Assembly (NCBI GenBank): GCA_003645215.1 | Contig: QNEM01000112.1 | Location: forward strand, 1 to 6,968 | DNA: 6,968 nucleotides | Source of the DNA: Gammaproteobacteria bacterium | Lineage (GTDB): Bacteria; Pseudomonadota; Gammaproteobacteria; Eutrophobiales; Eutrophobiaceae | Direction of reading: 5' to 3' | Part shown: positions 1-5,030 of the stretch, piece after piece | How the letters are laid out: the number at the start of each line of letters is the position of its first letter | Position numbering within the stretch: the stretch's first letter is position 1 | The notes under the pieces: model-generated | Seen by the model: only the letters and a program-made list of their open reading frames with translations | Database searches by the model: none | Told to the model about the DNA's origin: nothing | Made by a program: the position numbers and the translations under genes

Positions 1-693
1 ACCAGCACGCCAGGCCATGGCAATACCATCACCGGTACAAATATCAGGATTACTGGTGTAGAGATAAACCTTACCGACACCGCCTGTCGCCAGGATAACA
101 AATTTGGCCTTGAATACCTCAACGGCTGATTCGTCCTCGTTATAGACATAGGCACCAAGACACCTGTTTACAGGTAAAGATTGTCCGGATTTTTCACTGG
201 TTATCAGGTCAATGGCAGTCCGGTATTCAAATAATTCGATATTTGAATGTTCACGAACCCTGTTTTCCAGTGTGGTTTCGATAGCGCGCCCCGTAGAATC
301 AGAAGCATGAATGATTCTACGGTGACTGTGGCCGCCTTCCTTGTGTAGATGAAAATCGACACCGCCATCGGCATCAACGACCTTGGTAAAATTTACGCCC
401 AGGTCAGTTAGCCATTGAATGCTCTCACGGCCATGCTCCACAACAAAACGTACGATATCCTCATTACAAAGGCCTGCACCTGTGTGTAGTGTGTCCTGTA
501 CATGTGAATCAATTGAATCGCAGGTATCGAGGACGGCTGAAACGCCGCCTTGTGCATAAAACGTCGCGCCTTCGCTGAGCACACTTTTAGACAGGACGGC
601 GACGGAGGCATGTTCTGCCAATTGTAGCGCCAGGCTCAGGCCTGAAGCACCACTGCCGATTACGAGGACATCATGTTGGTATTGGTGTGTCAT
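1..693 (-). CDS. nadB: L-aspartate oxidase NadB (N-terminal 231 codons, cut by window edge)
   Basis: NadB is a cytoplasmic FAD enzyme that oxidises L-aspartate to iminoaspartate, the first step of de novo NAD synthesis; NadA uses the product. Reading the minus strand from the ATG at 693 gives an uninterrupted frame to base 1. The dinucleotide-binding motif GSGASG lies at residues 13-18. The family-typical stretches TFYAQGG (44-50), DSIDSHVQDTL (59-69), EGGHSHRRIIHA (119-130), LATGG (201-205) and GDGIAMAWRAG (221-231) closely resemble E. coli NadB as I remember it. An in-frame stop at 702-700, just upstream, makes this the first possible start. The Shine-Dalgarno sequence is weak and I found no convincing sigma-70 promoter. 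The full protein should be about 530-540 residues, so more than half lies outside the window. The gene is divergent from rpoE, an arrangement known in pseudomonads and, with an extra gene between, in E. coli. Confidence 0.97.
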   Translation of the reverse strand, partial: MTHQYQHDVLVIGSGASGLSLALQLAEHASVAVLSKSVLSEGATFYAQGGVSAVLDTCDSIDSHVQDTLHTGAGLCNEDIVRFVVEHGRESIQWLTDLGVNFTKVVDADGGVDFHLHKEGGHSHRRIIHASDSTGRAIETTLENRVREHSNIELFEYRTAIDLITSEKSGQSLPVNRCLGAYVYNEDESAVEVFKAKFVILATGGVGKVYLYTSNPDICTGDGIAMAWRAG

Positions 694-752
694 TGTGACT
701 TAAGATAATATACGTGGAAACAAATGTAAGCTATTGATTAGAATTTATTCTT

Positions 753-799
753 GAACCCTGGTTTCGAAACTCTGGTTTTGGAACTCTGTTACCGGTTTC
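753..799 (+). repeat. Degenerate GAAC-CTGGTTT repeats with a small palindrome upstream of the rpoE promoter
   Basis: Three related units follow each other: GAACCCTGGTTTC (753-765), GAAACTCTGGTTTT (766-779) and GAACTCTGTTACCGGTTTC (781-799). The junction of the first two forms the perfect 10-bp palindrome GTTTCGAAAC (761-770), centred about 49 bp before the predicted rpoE transcription start. The third unit contributes the -35 element of the sigma-E-type promoter. The repeats may be a regulator-binding array or only sequence drift around the promoter; the sequence cannot decide this. Confidence 0.45.
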
Positions 800-807
800 G
801 GGTCAAT
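780..807 (+). promoter_or_regulatory. Sigma-E (RpoE/AlgU)-type promoter of the rpoE operon
   Basis: The -35 element GGAACTC (780-786) matches the sigma-E consensus GGAACTT at 6 of 7 positions. The -10 element TCAAT (803-807) matches TCAAA at 4 of 5, with a 16-bp spacer, which is the usual distance. Transcription would start near 813, giving a leader of about 58 nt before the rpoE ATG. A promoter of this class in front of rpoE is the known autoregulatory loop in E. coli and Pseudomonas. The match is by eye; no transcript data were available. Confidence 0.8.
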
Positions 808-845
808 ATTACAGGTCGATAAAAGAAGAATTATAACACATGGTA

Positions 846-877
846 TTTGCCTAAATGGGGGTTTGCCTGAATGGGCG
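846..877 (+). repeat. 16-bp tandem near-duplication spanning the rpoE start
   Basis: Bases 846-861 and 862-877 are two copies of a 16-bp unit that begins TTTGCCT and contains ATGGG; 14 of 16 positions are identical. Each copy has an ATG (855 and 871), and the two are out of frame with each other. The run of five G in the first copy (857-861) lies 9 nt before the second ATG and is the best available Shine-Dalgarno-like sequence for rpoE. Confidence 0.85.
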
Positions 878-890
878 AAAGCGTTACTGA
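855..890 (+). other. Possible 11-codon leader ORF overlapping the rpoE start
   Basis: The ATG in the first copy of the duplication opens a reading frame of 11 codons ending at TGA 888-890, inside rpoE and in another frame. Immediately upstream is a 4-codon ORF (840-854, ATG to TAA) whose stop abuts this ATG. In E. coli a leader gene, rseD, is translationally coupled to rpoE, so a leader ORF here has precedent. This one is far shorter and may be chance. No recognisable peptide is encoded. Confidence 0.2.
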
Positions 891-1449
891 TAAGCAACTG
901 GTAGAAAGAGTACAAAATGGTGACAAGAAAGCTTTTGATCTTCTGGTACTTAAATACCAGCAGCGCATTATCAATCTGGTCTCAAGGTTTGTCTATAATC
1001 CCAGTGATGCACAGGATATTGCCCAGGAGGCCTTTATTAAAGCCTATAGAGCACTGCCGAATTTTCGTGGCGACAGTGCTTTCTACACCTGGATGTACCG
1101 TATTGCGGTCAATACAGCCAAGAATCACCTGGCGGTCAAGTCCCGCAGACCCCTTGAGTCAGCACATGATATCGATGATGTGGAACAAATCGAGGGTGAT
1201 CACACTCTAAGGCATCAGGAGACCCCTGAACACTTGTTGTTGAGGGACGAGATACAGGAAACCATCATCAATTCGATTGAGGCGTTACCTGAGGATTTGA
1301 AGATTGCAATCACCTTGCGAGAGGTAGAAGGCCTGAGTTATGAAGATATTGCGGTTGCCATGGATTGCCCGATAGGTACCGTTAGATCACGTATATTTAG
1401 AGCACGTGAATCAATAGATAAAGAGTTAAAACCATTAATTGAACAATAG
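871..1449 (+). CDS. rpoE: ECF RNA polymerase sigma factor RpoE/AlgU
   Basis: This alternative sigma factor directs RNA polymerase to envelope-stress promoters and is held at the membrane by RseA until stress. The 192 residues match the usual length (191 in E. coli). Region 2 is clear: DIAQEAFIKAYRAL at 49-62 (core binding) and FRGDSAFYTWMYRIAVNTAK at 65-84 (melting and -10 recognition). Region 4 contains LPEDLKIAITLRE (139-151) and the helix-turn-helix LSYEDIAVAMDCPIGTVRSR (155-174) for -35 recognition. The ATG at 871 is the earliest start because TGA 868-870 directly precedes it in frame. The sigma-E promoter at 780-807 points to autoregulation. rseA follows after 28 nt, so sigma factor and anti-sigma factor are made from one transcript. 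Pseudomonads call this gene algU or algT. Confidence 0.98.
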   Translation: MGESVTDKQLVERVQNGDKKAFDLLVLKYQQRIINLVSRFVYNPSDAQDIAQEAFIKAYRALPNFRGDSAFYTWMYRIAVNTAKNHLAVKSRRPLESAHDIDDVEQIEGDHTLRHQETPEHLLLRDEIQETIINSIEALPEDLKIAITLREVEGLSYEDIAVAMDCPIGTVRSRIFRARESIDKELKPLIEQ

Positions 1450-1477
1450 ATTAACTGAACATACAGAGTGAAATGAG

Positions 1478-2086
1478 ATGAATGAGCAAAAACGCGAACA
1501 ATTATCAGCCCAAATATCGGCCTTGGTAGACGATGAACTGACTCATGAGTCATCGCCTGTAATCGATAGTCTACTGCAAGATAATGAAGCCAAACAGACG
1601 TGGACAAGATATCACCTCATTGGTGCTTCATTACGCGGTCATTTACCTGAGCATATTGGGGACATCTCCACTAATGTGAGTCAGGCGATTGCTTCGGAAC
1701 CAACAGTTCTTGCACCAGGAAAGAAGAAATCCTCAGATTTAATGAAACCAGTCATGGGTTTTGCCATTGCTGCTTCGGTTGCTGCAGTAGCAATTTTTAA
1801 TGTTCAACAAGCGAATCAAATTCCAGGAGCAGGGCAATCTCCAGAGACGGGACAGTCTGTTATCGCACAGTCCAGTATTGCTACAAGTCAGCCATCTTTG
1901 GCCACTTCACCACAGTTAGTGAATCAGCAAAAAGGTCAGGCGCAGGTTTATCAGGTCAAAAATGTTGACCCAAGACTGAACCGATACATGGTAAATCATA
2001 ATGAATATCGGGCAAATACCGGTGTCAGTGGAATGCCACCTCATGTGAGAATGGTTGCCAACGAAGCAGATTCAAACAATAAATAA
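1478..2086 (+). CDS. rseA: Sigma-E anti-sigma factor RseA/MucA
   Basis: This inner-membrane protein sequesters RpoE through its cytoplasmic N-terminus. In the known pathway, DegS then RseP cleave it under envelope stress and release the sigma factor. At 202 residues it lies between MucA (about 194) and E. coli RseA (216). Residues 1-75 form the anti-sigma domain, with the typical LVDDEL (16-21) and TWTRYHLIGASLRG (41-54). A single transmembrane helix covers about 91-109 and is preceded by a GKKK cluster, consistent with N-in topology. A Gln/Ser/Ala/Pro-rich periplasmic linker (about 110-158) leads to a conserved C-terminal block with DPRLNRYMVNHNEY (164-177) and GMPPHVRMV (185-193), where RseB is expected to bind. 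The ATG at 1478 has a modest upstream AGAG. rseB starts 5 nt after the stop. Confidence 0.95.
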   Translation: MNEQKREQLSAQISALVDDELTHESSPVIDSLLQDNEAKQTWTRYHLIGASLRGHLPEHIGDISTNVSQAIASEPTVLAPGKKKSSDLMKPVMGFAIAASVAAVAIFNVQQANQIPGAGQSPETGQSVIAQSSIATSQPSLATSPQLVNQQKGQAQVYQVKNVDPRLNRYMVNHNEYRANTGVSGMPPHVRMVANEADSNNK

Positions 2087-2091
2087 GCCTG

Positions 2092-3090
2092 ATGAATAAG
2101 TTTCTCATAGGAACCACATATAGTTTGTCACATCGTTTTTTATTTCTTTTGTTAACACTGGTTTCAGCATCTTCTTTTGCTGTTGATCAAATAACACCGG
2201 CACAAAAGCTCATCAGGCAAATGTCTGAGGCGAACCATAAACTGAGTTATGAAGGTGTTTTTATTTATCGCCGACAAGGACAGATGGATACCATGCGCAT
2301 TATCCATAGAGTCGATGAAAATGGCATACAGGAAAGGATCGTTTCATTGACGGGTTTTGCTCGTGAGGTCATCCGTGATAAAAATTCTGTGACTTGCATT
2401 TTGCCTGATGATGAATCCGTCATGGTGGAAAAAAGCGCTCCAGGACAATTCAAAATCAGTCAGTTGCCTGAACAAATAAACAAGGTTTCGGAATATTATA
2501 CTTTTTCAATTGCCGGACAGGATCGTGTTGCTAACCGCCCTACATGGGTAGTAGATATATTGCCCAGGGACAATTATCGTTATGGCTATCAGTTGTGGAT
2601 TGATCTGGAATCAAAGTTATTGCTTAAATCCGAGTTAAAAAACAAGGAAGGTACTCCACTCGAACAATTCTTTTTTGCAAAAATTCAAATTGTTGATGAA
2701 ATCCCTGATGAGTGGTTAAAGCCTGAAATATCAGGCATGGGTTACACCTGGCACGATAATTCCTCAGAAGATTTTCCAATTCACAAAGGAGACGTCTCAT
2801 GGAAGGCAACCTGGATGCCTGATGGTTTTGTCATGAGTGATCAGGAAAAACAAATTGTTGATGAAAGCCAGATGCCGGTTGAACATCTAATGTATTCAGA
2901 TGGTTTGGCAATGGTCTCGGTATTCGTTGAAAAGCTTGATAAGCCTGCAAATATTGTCACCGGAGCTTCCAGTATGGGCGGCGTCAATACCTTTTCAAAA
3001 ATGACTGACAGTTATCTCATTACTGCAATTGGTGAAGTTCCCCAGGATACCGTCAAATTATTTGCCAACTCTGTCGTCTCAAACAAATAA
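2092..3090 (+). CDS. rseB: Periplasmic sigma-E regulator RseB/MucB
   Basis: RseB binds the periplasmic part of RseA and protects it from DegS; off-pathway LPS or lipid is thought to release it. The 332-residue product begins with a Sec signal peptide: a hydrophobic core around 15-27 and probable cleavage after SFA at residue 30. The mature protein has the LolA-like N-terminal domain (about 34-210), including LSYEGVFIYRR (51-61) and RYGYQLWIDLESKLLLKSEL (163-182). The smaller C-terminal domain (about 225-328) includes WMPDGF (241-246), MYSDGLAMVSVFVE (267-280), GGVNTFSK (296-303) and ITAIGEVP (310-317), all typical of MucB/RseB. The start lies 5 nt after the rseA stop with no clear Shine-Dalgarno sequence, which suggests translational coupling. 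RseC/MucC does not follow. Confidence 0.95.
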   Translation: MNKFLIGTTYSLSHRFLFLLLTLVSASSFAVDQITPAQKLIRQMSEANHKLSYEGVFIYRRQGQMDTMRIIHRVDENGIQERIVSLTGFAREVIRDKNSVTCILPDDESVMVEKSAPGQFKISQLPEQINKVSEYYTFSIAGQDRVANRPTWVVDILPRDNYRYGYQLWIDLESKLLLKSELKNKEGTPLEQFFFAKIQIVDEIPDEWLKPEISGMGYTWHDNSSEDFPIHKGDVSWKATWMPDGFVMSDQEKQIVDESQMPVEHLMYSDGLAMVSVFVEKLDKPANIVTGASSMGGVNTFSKMTDSYLITAIGEVPQDTVKLFANSVVSNK

Positions 3091-3160
3091 TTTATCCGCG
3101 AATCTTAATTGTTTTCTATTTGATGGCAATACCATATTATCTAAAAAAACTTATTTTTAT

Positions 3161-3164
3161 GGAG
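3161..3164 (+). promoter_or_regulatory. Ribosome binding site that fixes the degP/mucD start
   Basis: GGAG lies 5 nt before the ATG at 3170. It decides that start over an in-frame ATG at 3029 inside rseB, because the shorter protein begins directly with a signal peptide. Confidence 0.75.
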
Positions 3165-3169
3165 TATCG

Positions 3170-4609
3170 ATGAACTACAGAATGCTATTGTCTAAAAGAG
3201 TTTTGAGTCTTGTTTTTATCTGCCTTGTTTTGACTATGCAAACATCGCAGGCGCGTTCGTTACCGGACTTTGTCCCGCTAGTGGAAGAGAATTCCCCTGC
3301 GGTTGTGAATATCAGTACGACTCTGAAGAAAGGCAACGGGGTGGGAGAGATTCAGGGACATAATATGCCTGATATCCCGAAAGACAGTCCATTCTATGAT
3401 TTCTTTAACAAATTCTTCGGAGAAGTCCCTGAAGGCATGGTTCCCAATCAGCAGCGAACATCACTCGGTTCCGGTTTTATCATGTCAAATGATGGTTATA
3501 TCATTACTAATAACCATGTTGTGCAAAATGCAGATGAAATCATAGTACGCCTTAATGATCGAAGAGAGTTTGTGGCCGAGGTTATTGGTACTGATGAACG
3601 CAGTGATATTGCTGTATTAAAGATCGATGGCAAAAATTTACCAACCCTGAAAATGGGAGACTCTTCAAAGTTAAAAGTAGGTGAATGGGTATTGGCGATT
3701 GGTTCACCATTTGGTTTTGAACATTCTGTTACACAGGGCATTATCAGTGCAATGGGTCGTAGTTTGCCGAACGAAAACTATGTGCCATTTATTCAAACCG
3801 ATGTTGCCATCAATCCCGGAAATTCCGGTGGTCCATTATTCAACCTGCAAGGTGAAGTCATAGGTGTTAATTCCCAGATTTACAGTCGTACTGGTGGTTA
3901 CATGGGTATGTCTTTCGCCATACCTATTAAAGTTGTCAAGGATATTTATAAACAATTAAGAGAGCAGGGGCGTGTTTCACGTGGCTGGTTAGGTGTGTTG
4001 ATACAGGATGTGACCAGGGAACTGGCTGAGTCCTTTGGTATGGAACAACCACATGGTGCGCTTGTGGCAAAAGTTTTGAGTGGCAGTCCTGCTGAAGCAG
4101 CCGACTTTATGGTTGGCGACGTAATTGTCAGTTTTAACGGGGATAAAATAGATGTCTCGTCCGATCTGCCGCCAATGGTGGGAAGTACAAAAGTAGGTAA
4201 AACTGTGTCTGCCAGGGTCATTCGACATGGAAAACCGGTCAGCCTTAAGGTAAAGATTGCAGAATTACCTGTTGATGACAATACCAAATTGTCTTCGTCA
4301 GGAAAGAATGGAAGTAAAACGCAAAATCCATTGCATGTAGTCGTTGAAGATTTATCAGAAGAACAACGCAAACAACTTGAACTTAAAGATCATGGTGTGA
4401 TTATCAGTCATGTCTCACCAGGTCCTGCCTATAAAGCAGGTGTAAGAAATGGTGACGTTATGCTTCTGATCAATAACGTCAAGATAAAAAATACGAAACA
4501 TTTTGACGAGCTTGTTGAACAATTGCCCAGGGATAAATCAGTTCCTATCCTGATTCAGAGAAGGGGCGGGCCTGTTTTCCTTGCCTTAAGACTGGAAGAT
4601 GACTCCTGA
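3170..4609 (+). CDS. mucD: Periplasmic DegP/DegQ/MucD-type serine endoprotease with two PDZ domains
   Basis: This HtrA-family protease-chaperone degrades misfolded periplasmic proteins; MucD in this operon position limits sigma-E/AlgU activation. The chosen start gives 479 residues (E. coli DegP and MucD have about 474). The signal peptide spans 1-28, with likely cleavage after SQA. The trypsin-like domain (about 34-265) has the full triad: His116 in TNNHVV, Asp146 in RSDIAVLKI and Ser219 in NPGNSGGP. PDZ1 covers about 272-363 (SRGWLGVLIQDV) and PDZ2 about 385-475. The mature protein has no cysteine, and the stretch before LGSGF (about 50-98) is a modest loop. Sequence resemblance is strongest to Pseudomonas MucD as I recall it. 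The 79-bp gap after rseB has an AT-rich TATTAT (3135-3140) but no convincing -35 and no sigma-E element, so the gene is probably read from the rpoE operon promoter. Confidence 0.95.
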   Translation: MNYRMLLSKRVLSLVFICLVLTMQTSQARSLPDFVPLVEENSPAVVNISTTLKKGNGVGEIQGHNMPDIPKDSPFYDFFNKFFGEVPEGMVPNQQRTSLGSGFIMSNDGYIITNNHVVQNADEIIVRLNDRREFVAEVIGTDERSDIAVLKIDGKNLPTLKMGDSSKLKVGEWVLAIGSPFGFEHSVTQGIISAMGRSLPNENYVPFIQTDVAINPGNSGGPLFNLQGEVIGVNSQIYSRTGGYMGMSFAIPIKVVKDIYKQLREQGRVSRGWLGVLIQDVTRELAESFGMEQPHGALVAKVLSGSPAEAADFMVGDVIVSFNGDKIDVSSDLPPMVGSTKVGKTVSARVIRHGKPVSLKVKIAELPVDDNTKLSSSGKNGSKTQNPLHVVVEDLSEEQRKQLELKDHGVIISHVSPGPAYKAGVRNGDVMLLINNVKIKNTKHFDELVEQLPRDKSVPILIQRRGGPVFLALRLEDDS

Positions 4610-4632
4610 TCAATGACGTAGCTGTACAGAAA

Positions 4633-4869
4633 TTGGAATTTATCATTTATAGCCGGCAGGGATGCCACCTGTGTGATGTGATGAGAGATGAGCTGGGGAC
4701 TATGGATCTGGCCCAAACAGGGTCAATAACCATGGTTGATATTGATAAAGACCCGGATTTGGCAAAGCGGTTTAACGAGCTGGTTCCTGTGCTGTTCGTT
4801 AATGATACAGAGGTATGTCGCTACAAATTAAACAAAAAACGGCTGCTCAGAATTTTGGGGTCTGAATGA
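4633..4869 (+). CDS. Small glutaredoxin-like (DUF836-type) thiol protein
   Basis: The 78-residue protein has a minimal thioredoxin/glutaredoxin fold pattern: strand EFIIYSR (2-8), redox motif CHLC (Cys11, Cys14), helix, MVDIDKDPDLAKRF (34-47) and the cis-proline stretch VPVLFVN (51-57). It resembles the glutaredoxin-like family formerly called DUF836. It is probably a cytoplasmic dithiol protein, since no signal peptide is visible; its substrate is unknown. The frame opens after TGA 4600-4602 and has no ATG before the CxxC. TTG at 4633 is the best start because the first beta strand follows at once; CTG at 4606 is an alternative that would overlap the degP stop. No clear Shine-Dalgarno sequence is seen. 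It lies 23 nt after degP/mucD and is likely co-transcribed. The family call is firm, the exact start less so. Confidence 0.85.
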   Translation: MEFIIYSRQGCHLCDVMRDELGTMDLAQTGSITMVDIDKDPDLAKRFNELVPVLFVNDTEVCRYKLNKKRLLRILGSE

Positions 4870-4879
4870 TAAATTTCTA

Positions 4880-4896
4880 CCCTGCAAAGGGCAGGG
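4880..4896 (+). terminator. Short GC-rich hairpin after the glutaredoxin-like gene (weak terminator candidate)
   Basis: CCCTGC (4880-4885) pairs perfectly with GCAGGG (4891-4896) across a 5-nt loop, 10 nt after the stop codon. Its position suits the end of the rpoE operon. No T-tract follows, so it is not a standard intrinsic terminator; it may be a pause or 3'-end-stabilising hairpin. Confidence 0.3.
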
Positions 4897-4918
4897 CAAT
4901 CTACATCATTCCTTACCA

Positions 4919-4948
4919 TTGATAGCTGTATATAGGCCTCTATATAAG
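4919..4948 (+). promoter_or_regulatory. Candidate sigma-70 promoter for lepA-lepB
   Basis: TTGATA (4919-4924, 5 of 6 to TTGACA) and TATAAG (4943-4948, 5 of 6 to TATAAT) are separated by 18 bp. Transcription would start near 4955, leaving a leader of about 75 nt before lepA. This is the best promoter-like pair in the 161-bp gap and suggests that lepA is expressed independently of the stress operon. Confidence 0.55.
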
Positions 4949-4951
4949 CTA
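4923..4951. promoter_or_regulatory. 29-bp imperfect palindrome over the lepA promoter (possible operator)
   Basis: The inner arms TATATAG (4929-4935) and CTATATA (4940-4946) flank a 4-nt centre. The outer arms TAGCT (4923-4927) and AGCTA (4947-4951) also pair, with one unpaired G at 4928. Together they make 12 pairs. The element covers the spacer and -10 of the candidate promoter, where a repressor would bind. It is AT-rich, so part of the symmetry could come from the promoter sequence itself. No known operator was recognised. Confidence 0.5.
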
Positions 4952-5030
4952 GAATCGCCCGCCTTTAGCATTGGTAAAAACGAAAAACCCGTCGATTTAT
5001 CAAAAATCCATCAATCAGGCACATAAATAA

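Noticed and set aside
705..712. TATTAT/TATATT as the -10 of the nadB promoter on the minus strand
   Set aside because: It would leave a leader of only a few nucleotides, and no -35-like hexamer is found at 16-18 bp. The nadB promoter remains unplaced.
3123..3135. 13-bp sequence ATGGCAATACCAT, also present at 17-29 in nadB, as a possible dispersed repeat or uptake signal
   Set aside because: Only two copies occur in about 7 kb, one is within conserved nadB codons, and a single shared 13-mer is reasonably likely by chance at this length.
3029..3169. 47-residue N-terminal extension of the DegP/MucD frame beginning inside rseB
   Set aside because: It would bury the signal peptide, lacks a ribosome binding site and overlaps rseB. 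The ATG at 3170 has GGAG 5 nt upstream and starts directly at the signal peptide.
3091..3169. Separate sigma-E promoter for degP/mucD, as E. coli degP has
   Set aside because: GAATCTT (3100-3106) is a poor -35 and has no matching -10 at 15-17 bp; TCTAA (3140-3144) has no -35 at the right distance.
3209..3226. Cysteine in the DegP/MucD signal peptide as a lipoprotein site
   Set aside because: The residues before Cys18 (VFI) do not fit a lipobox, which needs G, A or S just before Cys, and a normal signal-peptidase I site (SQA) follows at residue 28.
3946..4371. 141-codon open frame antisense to degP/mucD
   Set aside because: It lies wholly opposite a strongly conserved gene, has no recognisable domain and no supporting start signals; it is a shadow of degP/mucD coding structure. 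The same applies to the other short frames opposite or overlapping rpoE, rseA, rseB, lepA and nadB.
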